Source of the DNA: JBFXAF01 sp050184585
GTDB taxonomy: Bacteria > Pseudomonadota > Alphaproteobacteria > Rhizobiales > Rhizobiaceae
Direction: 5' to 3'
DNA length: 64,000 bases
Assembly (NCBI GenBank): GCA_050184585.1
Contig: JBFXAF010000004.1
Span: 248,001-312,000, forward strand
Numbering within the stretch: position 1 is the stretch's first letter; the number at the start of each line of letters is the position of its first letter. The notes below the pieces were generated by a model. The model was not told the origin of the DNA. It searched no databases and saw only the letters and a program-made list of their open reading frames with translations. Shown in pieces: positions 28,796-38,027 of the stretch. The translations under genes and the position numbers were made by a program.

Positions 28796-29494
28796 ATGCC
28801 GGATCCGATGCCGCTACCTGAACTCGTCATTTTCGATTGCGATGGGGTGCTCGTCGATTCAGAGATCATCGCGGCGCGCGTCGAGGCTGAACTCATCACA
28901 CGCGCTGGCTACCCGATCGACGCCTCGGAACTCGCCGAGACATACGCCGGCCTGACCTTCAAGGATATCCTGCTGGCGATCGAGCAGAAATCGTCGATCC
29001 CGCTGCAAGCGTCGCTGATCGCCCAGGCCGAAACGCTCGTCGACAAGGCATTGTCGAACGTGTCCGCAATTCCGGGCGCACGCGACGCCGCCCTCTCGGT
29101 CACGGGCAAGCGCTGCATCTGCTCCAATTCCCGGCAGGAGCGACTCGCGATGATGCTTGGCCGCACCGGACTGAAGCCGCTATTCGAGGGCAGCATCTTT
29201 TCCGCCTTCGATACCGAATCGAAACGGCCGAAACCCGCCCCTGACGTGTTCCTCCATGCCGCGCGAACGATGGGGGTCGATCCGCGCGCCACCTTCGTGA
29301 TCGAGGATTCCGTGCATGGGGTGCATGGTGCCAGGCAAGCGGGGATGCGGGTCATCGGGTTCACCGGCGCCTCGCACAGCTATGCCGGACACGCCGACGC
29401 CCTGACCGGGGCCGGTGCTGAAACGGTCATTCGAAACTGGCGCGATCTGAAGGGCGTCGTCTCGGCGCTCGCCGCGTGGTCCGAGGACGCCTGA
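28796..29494 (+). CDS. HAD-IA phosphatase (phosphoglycolate phosphatase/beta-phosphoglucomutase-like)
   Basis: A 232-aa HAD-superfamily hydrolase with complete motifs: FDCDGVLVDSE (nucleophile and acid/base Asp), the motif II Ser in ICSNSRQER, the motif III Lys in KRPKPAPDVF, and motif IV VIEDSVHGVHGARQAG. A helical cap (about 25-90) makes it subfamily IA, like Gph, YieH or beta-phosphoglucomutase relatives. The exact substrate is not evident. The ATG at 28796 has no strong ribosome site; the ATG at 28808 is an alternative. It diverges from ccrM and converges on a lipoprotein gene. Confidence 0.87.
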   Translation: MPDPMPLPELVIFDCDGVLVDSEIIAARVEAELITRAGYPIDASELAETYAGLTFKDILLAIEQKSSIPLQASLIAQAETLVDKALSNVSAIPGARDAALSVTGKRCICSNSRQERLAMMLGRTGLKPLFEGSIFSAFDTESKRPKPAPDVFLHAARTMGVDPRATFVIEDSVHGVHGARQAGMRVIGFTGASHSYAGHADALTGAGAETVIRNWRDLKGVVSALAAWSEDA

Positions 29495-29507
29495 CCGGCG
29501 ACCCGGC

Positions 29508-30083
29508 CTAGTTCTTCTTGGCCGGGCCTTCGTCGAAACCGGCGAACACCTGAACGGTGCGAGGGGCGGGAATGGGAATCACCACGTTCGGGTCGTTGAA
29601 TATGAACTGTGTCGCGCCCGATGGGCTGAGCGCCACCTGATACTGGTGTATCTGCGAGTAGAGCACTTCCTCGCCACGCGTGACGGCAACCCGGATGGGC
29701 AGCGTGACGGTGCCGGTTGCGCCCGCCGGTCCGGTCACCACCCGTCCGGCGACGGCGACATTCATCGTCAACATGCTGTCGGACCGTGTACAGGCGCGCG
29801 TCGCATCGCTTATCGCGGCCTGGTACTGAAGCTTGGCAGGGTCAGCATCGCCGCCTTTCGCGAAGCTGCGAACGATTGCCGCACCTTCCCTGAGGGTGAC
29901 CGCCGGACAATAGGCGCGAAGTTCCGCCTCTGAGATCTTGGCCCTCTGGGCCTCGTCCGAACCTTTGTTCGAAAGACCAAGTTGGAGCGCGCCGATGCCG
30001 TCACCAGACTGACAGCCGGCCGCTGCAAGAAGTACCGCCAGCACTGCAATGGCAGACCGACGACGCGAGGTGACTGAATCCAT
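29508..30083 (-). CDS. Hypothetical lipoprotein
   Basis: A 191-aa exported protein of unknown function. The signal peptide MDSVTSRRRSAIAVLAV ends in the lipobox AAAGC with Cys24 as the lipidated residue. The mature part has a helical region with two Cys (AYCP and RACT) that could form a disulfide, then a beta-rich half (VAVAGRVVTGPAGATG, LPIRVAVTRGEEVLY). I use the ATG at 30083 because the upstream extension from 30149 would bury the signal peptide. It converges on the HAD gene with a 13-nt gap and diverges from thrC. Similar lipoproteins are found in related genomes, but I know no function. Confidence 0.78.
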   Translation of the reverse strand: MDSVTSRRRSAIAVLAVLLAAAGCQSGDGIGALQLGLSNKGSDEAQRAKISEAELRAYCPAVTLREGAAIVRSFAKGGDADPAKLQYQAAISDATRACTRSDSMLTMNVAVAGRVVTGPAGATGTVTLPIRVAVTRGEEVLYSQIHQYQVALSPSGATQFIFNDPNVVIPIPAPRTVQVFAGFDEGPAKKN

Positions 30084-30195
30084 ACGCGGTGCTTCCCTCA
30101 GAATGTCGCGGCGTCTATAGCAACGCCGCGGCGAAAATGCGACTGACACCCGTCGGTCGCACCTTTTCCGTCCGATTGGGAGTGCTTCGGCAACG

Positions 30196-31590
30196 ATGCA
30201 ATACGTCAGTACGCGCGGTGAGGCGCCCGCCCTCGGATTCTCCGATGCGATGCTGGCCGGGCTGGCCCGCGATGGCGGACTCTATCTCCCGGCAAGCTGG
30301 CCGAAGTTTTCCGCGGCGCAGATCAGGACGATGCGGGGTCTCCCCTACCCCGACCTCGTCGTGCGTCTGCTGACGCCGTTCCTCGGCGGCGAGATTGCCG
30401 CGCAGGCGTTCGAACGCATGGTTCGCGAAGCCTATGCGACCTTCCGCCATCCGGCCGTCTGCCCGATCGTCCAGACTGGCGCCGACCGCTTCGTGCTCGA
30501 ACTCTTCCACGGCCCGACACTCGCCTTCAAGGACGTGGCGATGCAGTTGCTCGCGCGTCTGATGGATCATGTGCTCGCGGAGCGGGGGCAACGCGCAACG
30601 ATCGTGGGGGCGACGTCAGGAGATACTGGCGGCGCGGCTATCGATGCGTTTGCAAACCGCGAGCGCGCCGATCTCTTCATCCTCTTCCCGGAGGGCCGAG
30701 TGTCGCCGGTACAGCAGCGGCAAATGACCACCTCGGGCGCAGCCAACGTGCACGCGCTCGCGGTAGCGGGCACCTTCGATGACTGCCAGGCGCTCGTGAA
30801 GGCGATGTTCAACGACCATGCGTTCCGCGACCGGGTGGGCCTTTCAGGCATCAACTCGATCAACTGGGGCCGGATCATGGCCCAGATCGTCTATTACTTT
30901 TCTTCCGCCCTTTCGCTCGGAGCGCCTGACCGGCCTGTCAGCTTCGTCGTGCCCACAGGCAATTTCGGCGACATCCTCGCGGGATACGCCGCCAAGCGCA
31001 TGGGCTTGCCGGTCGACCGCCTCGTGATTGCGACAAACGACAACGACATCCTCGCCAGGATGATGGAAACGGGCGCGTACAGGACGCGCGACGTTGTTCC
31101 AACGACCTCGCCGTCGATGGATATCCAGGTTTCCTCCAACTTCGAACGTCTGCTCTTCGAGGCGTCCGGCCGCGATGCCGGGGAAGTGCGAAGGGCAATG
31201 GACGGCTTGCGACAATCCGGCGGGTTCAAACTCGAGGACCGCACTCTGGATGCCATCCGCCGCGAGTTCGACGCGGCACGCACGACGTCCGGCGAGGTGG
31301 CGGAGACAATAGGGGCCGTGCTCTCAAACGCCGGCTACCTGCTCGATCCCCACACGGCCACCGCATTCCACGTCGCTGACCGGCTCGGCATCGAGGGCGC
31401 GACGGTGGTGCTTGGGACAGCTCATCCCGCCAAGTTTCCAGATGCCGTGAAGGCGGCGTGCGGGGTGACACCGCTGCTGCCCGAGCGGCTTTCGGGCATG
31501 ATGAACCGGGCTGAAACCTTTGCAAAGCTTCCATCCGAACTCGAAATGGTGGAAGATTATGTCAATCGCCACGCAAGGGCGACGCGTTAG
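30196..31590 (+). CDS. thrC: Threonine synthase (ThrC)
   Basis: PLP-dependent lyase that converts O-phosphohomoserine to threonine, the last step of the pathway. The 464-aa protein is of the long (fungal/proteobacterial) threonine synthase type. It begins MQYVSTRGEAPALGFSDAML, has K112 in GPTLAFKDVAMQLL as Schiff-base lysine, the phosphate-binding GATSGDTGGAA loop, and the SINSINWGR block, then VPTGNFGDILAGYAAKRMG. thrB (homoserine kinase) lies about 8 kb away in this window. An M16 peptidase gene follows after 14 nt, an order conserved in Hyphomicrobiales. Confidence 0.95.
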   Translation: MQYVSTRGEAPALGFSDAMLAGLARDGGLYLPASWPKFSAAQIRTMRGLPYPDLVVRLLTPFLGGEIAAQAFERMVREAYATFRHPAVCPIVQTGADRFVLELFHGPTLAFKDVAMQLLARLMDHVLAERGQRATIVGATSGDTGGAAIDAFANRERADLFILFPEGRVSPVQQRQMTTSGAANVHALAVAGTFDDCQALVKAMFNDHAFRDRVGLSGINSINWGRIMAQIVYYFSSALSLGAPDRPVSFVVPTGNFGDILAGYAAKRMGLPVDRLVIATNDNDILARMMETGAYRTRDVVPTTSPSMDIQVSSNFERLLFEASGRDAGEVRRAMDGLRQSGGFKLEDRTLDAIRREFDAARTTSGEVAETIGAVLSNAGYLLDPHTATAFHVADRLGIEGATVVLGTAHPAKFPDAVKAACGVTPLLPERLSGMMNRAETFAKLPSELEMVEDYVNRHARATR

Positions 31591-31604
31591 GGAGTCTCAT
31601 CTGC

Positions 31605-32897
31605 ATGGGTGTTGAGGTTAGCCGTTTGTCGAACGGCCTCACGGTAGCGACCGAAGCCCTGCCCCACATCGAATCCGTAGCCCTTGGCGTATGGGTCAAG
31701 TCGGGCTCCCGCGACGAGCGGGACGACGAACACGGCATCGCGCACCTGCTGGAGCACATGGCCTTCAAGGGAACGGAGCGCCGCACCGCCTGGAAGATCG
31801 CCTCGGAGATCGAGAATGTGGGGGGCGAGATCAACGCGGCGACCAGCGTCGAGACGACGTCGTTCTACGCCCGCGTCCTGTCCGAGGACGTTCCGCTTGC
31901 AATCGACATACTCGCCGACATCCTCAACGAGTCGAAGTTCGAGGACGACGAACTCGAGCGCGAACAGCATGTAATCCTTCAGGAGATCGGCGCCGCCCAC
32001 GACACGCCCGACGACATCGTGTTCGACCGCTTCACGGAGACGGCGTTCCGGCATCAGGCGATCGGGCGATCGATTCTCGGCACCCCCGAGACGGTGAAGT
32101 CCTTCACCTCCGCGCAATTGCGAAACTTCATGGAGCGCCAGTACGGCGCGGACCGCATGGTGTTCGTGGCGGCAGGCGACGTCGATCACGACACGATAGT
32201 ACGTGAAGTTGAGAGCAAGCTCGGCCGGTTCCGCCCCAAGGCGGAAGGCATTATCCCCACCTATGCCAATTATGTCGGAGGAGACTTCCGGGAGGACCGT
32301 GACCTGATGGATGCACAAGTCGTCCTCGGGTTCGAGGGCCGTGCCTACCATGTCCGCGACTTCTATGCCTCGCAGGTGCTTTCGATGATCCTCGGCGGCG
32401 GCATGTCCTCGCGCCTTTTCCAGGAGGTCCGCGAAAAACGTGGTCTGTGCTATTCCATCTACGCATTCCATTGGGGGTTCTCGGATACCGGCATATTCGG
32501 CGTCCATGCCGCCACCGGCCAGAGCGATCTCCAGGAACTCATTCCGGTCATCGTCAGGGAACTTCGAAAAGCCGGTGAAGCCATTCTGCCGGAGGAGTTG
32601 AACAGGGCGCGGGCGCAGTACCGCGCCGGGCTTGTCATGTCGGCGGAAAGCGCTGCAAGCCGGGCATCGCAGATCGCTCGGCAACTGCTCCTTTTCGGAC
32701 GCCCGATCCCGAAGGAGGAACTGGTGGACCGACTTTCCAACCTCACGATAGAGCGGCTCACCGACCTCTCCGCGCGCCTATTCTCGGCGCCTCCGACCAT
32801 CGCTGCGGTCGGCCCGATAGGCAAGCTTGCGCCCTACGAAGAGATTCGAGCCGCCCTTCCGGCAGGCGATCCAGGCCTGCGTAAGCTCGCGGTCTAA
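31605..32897 (+). CDS. M16-family zinc peptidase (processing-peptidase-like)
   Basis: A 430-aa inverzincin metallopeptidase related to the beta subunit of mitochondrial processing peptidase. The inverted zinc motif HLLEH is at 47-51 in GIAHLLEHMAFKG, with the downstream Glu ligand in the LEREQHVILQEI region. The second half is the usual inactive M16 domain with the substrate-grip segment GGGMSSRLFQEVREKRGLCYS. It has no signal peptide, so it probably acts in the cytoplasm. The bacterial substrate is unknown. The ATG is preceded by GGGAG. It lies between thrC (14 nt) and the GNAT gene (11 nt), likely in one transcript. Confidence 0.92.
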   Translation: MGVEVSRLSNGLTVATEALPHIESVALGVWVKSGSRDERDDEHGIAHLLEHMAFKGTERRTAWKIASEIENVGGEINAATSVETTSFYARVLSEDVPLAIDILADILNESKFEDDELEREQHVILQEIGAAHDTPDDIVFDRFTETAFRHQAIGRSILGTPETVKSFTSAQLRNFMERQYGADRMVFVAAGDVDHDTIVREVESKLGRFRPKAEGIIPTYANYVGGDFREDRDLMDAQVVLGFEGRAYHVRDFYASQVLSMILGGGMSSRLFQEVREKRGLCYSIYAFHWGFSDTGIFGVHAATGQSDLQELIPVIVRELRKAGEAILPEELNRARAQYRAGLVMSAESAASRASQIARQLLLFGRPIPKEELVDRLSNLTIERLTDLSARLFSAPPTIAAVGPIGKLAPYEEIRAALPAGDPGLRKLAV

Positions 32898-32908
32898 ATC
32901 TCAGAGCA

Positions 32909-33505
32909 ATGTTCGCCCTTCCGTCGCTCCGCCGCGATCTTCCGGCGCTCCGCGGTGCGAGGGTGCATCTTCGCCTGCCAGTTGCGGGCGACTATCAGGA
33001 ATGGGCTTCGCTGCGACATGCAAGCCGCGCATTTCTCGTTCCGTGGGAGCCACGCTGGACGGCGGACGAACTCGACAGGCCGGCCTGGCGGCAGCGATTG
33101 CGGCGCTACCGTGAGGACTATGCGTCCGGGACGGCCGTGCCGTTCCTCATCTTCTCCACCACGGACGCAAAGCTGGTTGGCGGGATCACGATCGGAAACA
33201 TCCGGCAGGGCGTCGCGCAAAGTGGGCAGATCGGCTATTGGGTCGGCGAACGCTACGCAGGTCAGGGCTACATGCTCGAGGCCATCCGCCTGATTATCCC
33301 GTTCGCGTTCGAGAGCCTTCGGTTGCACCGGATCGAGGCTGCCTGTATTCCCGACAACACGCGCTCGGCGCGCGTGCTTGAAAAAGCCGGATTCCAGAAG
33401 GAAGGACTCCTCAGGTCCTATCTCAGGATTAACGGGACCTGGAAGGACCACTACCTCTACGCCGTGATCGCCGAAGATCGGCCAGGCGTGGAAAGACGGG
33501 GCTAA
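32909..33505 (+). CDS. GNAT N-acetyltransferase (RimJ/RimL-like)
   Basis: A 198-aa acetyl-CoA-dependent N-acetyltransferase. The C-terminal GNAT core shows LVGGITIGNIRQG, the strand IGYWVGERYAGQGYMLEAI with the acetyl-CoA pyrophosphate loop (R/Q-x-x-G-x-G/Y type), LHRIEAACIPDNTRSARVLEK and the GFQKEGLLR end, all typical of the RimJ/RimL ribosomal-protein acetyltransferases. The target protein is not determined. It sits 11 nt after the M16 peptidase and 7 nt before the GGDEF/EAL gene, a conserved cluster in rhizobia. Confidence 0.9.
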   Translation: MFALPSLRRDLPALRGARVHLRLPVAGDYQEWASLRHASRAFLVPWEPRWTADELDRPAWRQRLRRYREDYASGTAVPFLIFSTTDAKLVGGITIGNIRQGVAQSGQIGYWVGERYAGQGYMLEAIRLIIPFAFESLRLHRIEAACIPDNTRSARVLEKAGFQKEGLLRSYLRINGTWKDHYLYAVIAEDRPGVERRG

Positions 33506-33512
33506 GGGACAA

Positions 33513-36410
33513 TTGACGTCTGGAACACGAGCGACCGCGCGGACCCTGCGCTACCTGCTGACCGTCGCGACGTTGCTCCTGTTCCATGTTGTCCCGGCCA
33601 CGGCGCTCGAGGCGATCAAGATTTCCCGTGACGACATCGCGCTCGATCTTTCCGGCGCGGTCGAGATCTACAACGACCAGGGACCGAATTTTCAGATTTC
33701 CACCGCGCCGGGACCGGACGGCATCGTGCGGCGCATCGAGGTGGAGGCAAATGGCGAACGGTCCACTGGCGACTGGGCTGTCTTCGCGCTCGCGAACGCC
33801 ACCGACGAACAAATCGACCGGTTGATCGTCGCGCCTCACTTCAGGCTTGTGGGCTCCGGCATGTTCTGGCCCGATCTCGGCTCCGACCGGATCAATGCAA
33901 TCACGCCCAGCGAGGGGTTCGCTCTCGACCGCGAGGCGAGTCCCGACGCGGACGTGTTCCTGCTCACGCTGAACCCAGGCACGGTCATCACCTTCGTTGC
34001 GGAACTCGCGTCACCGACCCTGCCTCAGGTCTACCTCTGGGCGCCCGACGCCTACAAGGACACAGTGAACTCCTACACGCTGTTCCGCGGCATCGTGATA
34101 GGGATCGCCGGACTTCTGGCGCTGTTCCTGACAATCCTGTTCGTGGTCAAGGGGACGTCGATGTTTCCCGCGACCGCAGCGTTGGCTTGGGCGGTCCTGG
34201 CATACATCTGCATCGACTTCGGGTTCCTCAACAAGGTCGTCGAGATATCGCCGGGCAGCGAGCAGGTGTGGCGTGCCGGGACCGAGGTTGCGCTCGCGGC
34301 GACGCTGGTGGTGTTCCTGTTCACCTACCTCAACCTCAATCGCTGGCACGGCCATTTCAGCTATGGAGTGCTCGCGTGGATCCTCGGCCTCTTCCTGATA
34401 GCGGGCGTGGCGATCATCGATCCCTCGATCGCCGCGGGCATCGCGAGGCTGTCTTTCGCAGCCACCGGCATCGCAGGGCTGGGCCTGATCGTCTATCTCG
34501 GCATGCAGGGGTACGACCGCGCGATCATGCTCGTTCCGAGCTGGATCATGGTCCTTGTCTGGATGATCGCATCGTGGATGACGGTCAACGGCCTGCTCGA
34601 CAACGACATCATCCAGCCCGCCCTCGGCGGTGGGCTCATTCTCATCATCCTCCTGATCGGATTCACGGTGATGCAGCACGCCTTCTCGGGAGGTGCTCTG
34701 CATCAGGGTCTGTTCTCCGACCTGGAACGCCAGGCTCTCGCGGTCACGGGGTCCGGGGACATCGTCTGGGATTGGGACGTCCTGCGCGACAGGATCGTCA
34801 CGCGACCCGATGTAAGCGCGACGATCGGCCTGGCGGCCAACAGCCTTGCAGGACCGGCGCGGACCTGGCTGCCCATCCTGCATACTGACGATCGCGACAC
34901 GTTCCGAACCACCCTCGATGTCGTCCTCGAGCATCGGCGCGGTCGGGTCGCACAGAGTTTCCGTCTGCGCGGCGCGGACGGTCACTATCACTGGTTCGCG
35001 CTGCGCGCCCGGCCGGTCGTTGGTTCCGATGGCGAGGTCATCCGCTGCGTGGGCACCCTCGTCGACGTCACGGAGCAGAAGAAGGCCGAGGAGCGCCTGC
35101 TTCATGACGCGGTGCACGACAACCTGACCGGGCTTCCAAGCCGAGAACTGTTCCTGAACCGCCTCGAAGGTATGATAGCCATCGCGAAGGCTGACGAGCG
35201 GCTGAAGCCGACCGTCTTTGTCATTGACATAGACCGGTTCAAGAAGATCAATGACGGCCTCGGCATATCCGCGGGCGACACGATCCTGCTCACCGTCGCT
35301 CGACGACTGCACCGGCTCCTGAAACCGCGTGATTCCCTTTCGCGCTTCTCGGGCGACCAGTTCGCACTGATGCTGCTTTCGGAGCAGGATCCGGCGCGGA
35401 TCGCCGCCGTCGCCGATGCCGCCAAGCAGGCTATCCGCGCGCCAATAACTTTCGCCAAGAAGGAGATCGTGCTGACCGCCTCGATCGGCCTGGTCAGTTG
35501 GACCGAGGCGCAGGGCACCGCCGAGGACATGGTCAAGGACGGCGAGCTGGCGATGCATCAGGCCAAGCGTTTTGGCGGAGACCGCATCGAGCCATTCCGC
35601 CCCGCATTCCGGTCGGTTGGGACAGACCGCCTCCAGCTCGAATCCGACCTCAGGCGCGCCATCGAGCGCAAGGAGTTCATGCTGCATTACCAGCCGATCG
35701 TGCGTCTCGAGGACCGCACCATCGCGGGCTTCGAAGCCCTGCTGCGCTGGGACCATCCGCGACGCGGCCTGATCCCGCCGAGCGACTTCATTCCAGTTGC
35801 CGAGAGTTGCGAACTCATCGTGCCGCTCGGCCTGTTCGCCATGCAGCAGGCCGCCGACGATCTTGCGACCTGGCAACGGCAGGTCGGTGACGATGTCCCC
35901 CTGTCGGTTTCCGTGAATCTGTCGAGCCGCCAGCTCATCCGGCGAGACCTCGTCAGTGACGTGCGTTCGGTGATCGCACGGGCGAACATCAAGCCGCGGT
36001 GCTTCCGCCTCGAACTCACCGAATCGCTGGTGATGGACAATCCGGAACAGTCAGCGCATGTCCTGAACAAGCTGCGGCAAACGGGCATCGGCCTGTCGAT
36101 TGACGACTTCGGAACAGGCTATTCCTCGCTGTCCTATCTGACCCGTTTTCCTTTCGACACTATCAAGATCGACAAGAGCTTTGTCGACGACACAACGCCG
36201 AAGCGCGACGTTCTGCTGAAATCGATGGTCAACATGGCGCACGAACTCGGTATGTCCGTGGTCGTCGAAGGCATATCGGACGAGAGCGACGCTCTCCAAT
36301 TGCGCCAGCTCGGCTGCGAGTACGTTCAGAGCTACATGTTCGGCGCGCCCGTGCCAGCCGAGTCGGCGATCCGCATGCTCAGGGACCAGTATCCTCTCGC
36401 TCAGGCGTGA
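33513..36410 (+). CDS. Membrane GGDEF/EAL protein with PAS domain
   Basis: A 965-aa cyclic-di-GMP signalling protein. A signal-anchor or signal peptide at about 10-32 is followed by a periplasmic sensor part, then six or seven membrane segments (about 189-390), a PAS domain (about 405-525), a GGDEF domain whose active-site motif is SGDQF (near 612) instead of GGDEF, and an EAL domain (about 711-950). The EAL side keeps the E in FEALLRW (near 741), N in NLSSRQ, E in LELTES, DD in IDDFGTGYS, K in IKIDKSF and the late E and Q (VVVEGI, YVQSYMF). It is therefore probably a c-di-GMP phosphodiesterase with a regulatory GGDEF. The start is a TTG. Confidence 0.92.
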   Translation: MTSGTRATARTLRYLLTVATLLLFHVVPATALEAIKISRDDIALDLSGAVEIYNDQGPNFQISTAPGPDGIVRRIEVEANGERSTGDWAVFALANATDEQIDRLIVAPHFRLVGSGMFWPDLGSDRINAITPSEGFALDREASPDADVFLLTLNPGTVITFVAELASPTLPQVYLWAPDAYKDTVNSYTLFRGIVIGIAGLLALFLTILFVVKGTSMFPATAALAWAVLAYICIDFGFLNKVVEISPGSEQVWRAGTEVALAATLVVFLFTYLNLNRWHGHFSYGVLAWILGLFLIAGVAIIDPSIAAGIARLSFAATGIAGLGLIVYLGMQGYDRAIMLVPSWIMVLVWMIASWMTVNGLLDNDIIQPALGGGLILIILLIGFTVMQHAFSGGALHQGLFSDLERQALAVTGSGDIVWDWDVLRDRIVTRPDVSATIGLAANSLAGPARTWLPILHTDDRDTFRTTLDVVLEHRRGRVAQSFRLRGADGHYHWFALRARPVVGSDGEVIRCVGTLVDVTEQKKAEERLLHDAVHDNLTGLPSRELFLNRLEGMIAIAKADERLKPTVFVIDIDRFKKINDGLGISAGDTILLTVARRLHRLLKPRDSLSRFSGDQFALMLLSEQDPARIAAVADAAKQAIRAPITFAKKEIVLTASIGLVSWTEAQGTAEDMVKDGELAMHQAKRFGGDRIEPFRPAFRSVGTDRLQLESDLRRAIERKEFMLHYQPIVRLEDRTIAGFEALLRWDHPRRGLIPPSDFIPVAESCELIVPLGLFAMQQAADDLATWQRQVGDDVPLSVSVNLSSRQLIRRDLVSDVRSVIARANIKPRCFRLELTESLVMDNPEQSAHVLNKLRQTGIGLSIDDFGTGYSSLSYLTRFPFDTIKIDKSFVDDTTPKRDVLLKSMVNMAHELGMSVVVEGISDESDALQLRQLGCEYVQSYMFGAPVPAESAIRMLRDQYPLAQA

Positions 36411-37009
36411 CCCGCAGCGGCGGAGAGGTGGGTAAGGTCGATGCCGATCGACGCCAAGATCCGATCGTACTTTCTGTCGATGTCGGTGTCGAAGATCAGT
36501 TCCGAGGTGGCGGGGCATGTCAGCCAGCCATTCGCCGCGATCTCGCCTTCCAGCTGACCCGGGGCCCAGCCGGCATATCCGAGCGCCATGATGGCGTTTC
36601 GTGGTCCCTTGCCCGACGAGATTGCCCGAAGGATGTCGATCGTAGCGGTGAGGCAGAGTTCCTCGGCGACGGGCATCGACGATTCCACCATGACGTCATC
36701 GGAGTGCAGCACGAAGCCGCGGCTGCGGTCGACAGGACCGCCGTTGCGGACCACGAAGTCGCGCGTCTGCTGTGGCAGCCGGATCGCCTCCTGCTCGTTC
36801 ATGATCCCAAGCTGGACCAGAAGGTCGGGAAACCGCATGGCCTGGACCTGGTTGATGACCAGCCCCATCGCACCATCCTCGCTGTGGGCACACACGTAGA
36901 CGACGGAGCGCGTGAAGCGGTCGTCCTTCATCCCGGGCATGGCGATGAGGAACTGGTCGTCGAGGAAGCCGCGCGCCCGCGCGGAGTTCAGCCGTTTGCG
37001 GGTAGTCAT
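36401..37009 (-). CDS. yqgE: YqgE/AlgH family protein
   Basis: A 202-aa single-domain YqgE (UPF0301) protein. Family blocks are GFLDDQFLIAMPGM, the DDRFTRSVVYVCAHSEDGAMGLVIN stretch in two parts, NGGPVDRSRGFVLHS and ALGYAGWAPGQLEGEI. The biochemical function is not established; in Pseudomonas AlgH has been linked to alginate regulation. The ATG at 37009 starts the family sequence; upstream codons to 37081 do not fit it. The last 10 nt overlap the 3' end of the convergent GGDEF/EAL gene. Confidence 0.9.
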   Translation of the reverse strand: MTTRKRLNSARARGFLDDQFLIAMPGMKDDRFTRSVVYVCAHSEDGAMGLVINQVQAMRFPDLLVQLGIMNEQEAIRLPQQTRDFVVRNGGPVDRSRGFVLHSDDVMVESSMPVAEELCLTATIDILRAISSGKGPRNAIMALGYAGWAPGQLEGEIAANGWLTCPATSELIFDTDIDRKYDRILASIGIDLTHLSAAAGHA

Positions 37010-37156
37010 GACGCGAGCGTAACGCGTTTCGGCGATGCTTGAAAGGCGACTCAATGGGCCGGGCGCTCGCCCCGGAATCATCTCTCACGAAGAAATGATG
37101 CCCCTTGGCAGCCGGGACCGCTTGCGCGCCCGACCTGTCCTGTCCAGTTGTCCGCC

Positions 37157-37960
37157 ATGGTCGATGTCCGCTTCCGCGTCTCGTCAACGCTTACCGCCTT
37201 CGCGCTGGCGGTAGCGCCGGCGTCGGCGGCGTCGAGCTCTTGGGAGACCTTCGCCGGCGGCCGCGTCGCGCTGGTGACGTCCGGCGTGGCCGGCGCCGGC
37301 GGCAAACTGCGGGGCGCGCTGATGATCGATCTGGCGCCCGGCTGGAAGACCTACTGGCGCGACCCGGGAGATGCCGGTGTGCCTCCCTCACTGACGCTGG
37401 CAGACGGCTCTCCGTACACGATCGCGGACATCGGCTTCCCCGCGCCGCAGCGTATCGACGATGGGGCGACCAAATGGGCGGGCTACAAGCATCCCGTCGC
37501 ATTGCCTCTGACTTTCGAGGCGGACAACGCCGCCGGGACGATCGAGGCCGACGTCTTCCTCGGCGTCTGCGAGACGATCTGCATTCCCGTTCAGGCCAGG
37601 CTGGTCGTCGAGCCTGCCCTGGACCCCGACAATGCCGACGACTTCGGGGCGGTGGAGGCCGCGTTCGCAGCGTTGCCGGCCGAGGCTGGACCCGGCTTCG
37701 GCGCGGCCGTTGGTGAGGTGCGCGACGACGCTCTTGTCGTATCGGTGGAGGCACCGGGAGAGCCGGCCGCCGTCGACCTTTTCGTTGCGTCACCGGAGGG
37801 CTATGTCCTCGGCACGCCCGAGCGCGTCGACACCGACGGCAGGATCAGCTTCGCGGTGCCCGTCTTCGACCAGCCGACGCCGCGCGTAGCCGGGGCGGCC
37901 ATCGCCTACACGCTCGTCGCCGGCGAAACTGCGGTAAGCGGCACGCTGGTCCTGCCGTAA
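37157..37960 (+). CDS. Orphan DsbD N-terminal (alpha) domain-like exported protein
   Basis: A 267-aa exported protein resembling the periplasmic N-terminal domain of thiol:disulfide interchange protein DsbD. A signal peptide (about 1-24, cleaved after APASA) precedes a beta-rich domain with APGWKTYWRDPGDAGVPP and TKWAGYKHPVALPL, then the Cys pair C138-x3-C142 in FLGVCETICIPV. The membrane and thioredoxin domains of full DsbD are missing, so it must work with partners encoded elsewhere, or have another role. The ATG at 37157 is used; a TTG at 37148 is possible. Neither has a good ribosome site. The peroxiredoxin gene follows 67 nt downstream. Confidence 0.8.
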   Translation: MVDVRFRVSSTLTAFALAVAPASAASSSWETFAGGRVALVTSGVAGAGGKLRGALMIDLAPGWKTYWRDPGDAGVPPSLTLADGSPYTIADIGFPAPQRIDDGATKWAGYKHPVALPLTFEADNAAGTIEADVFLGVCETICIPVQARLVVEPALDPDNADDFGAVEAAFAALPAEAGPGFGAAVGEVRDDALVVSVEAPGEPAAVDLFVASPEGYVLGTPERVDTDGRISFAVPVFDQPTPRVAGAAIAYTLVAGETAVSGTLVLP

Positions 37961-38027
37961 ACGTGCTGTTGCACTGGCCTGGGCCAGCCGCTAAGCCTCG
38001 CCGCCAAACTGCAACCTGGAGTGCCCC

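Noticed and set aside
34011..35876. Minus-strand open frame of about 620 codons opposite the GGDEF/EAL gene
   Set aside because: Antisense to conserved catalytic domains on the plus strand; composition is His/Asp/Gln/Arg-rich and has no family signature.
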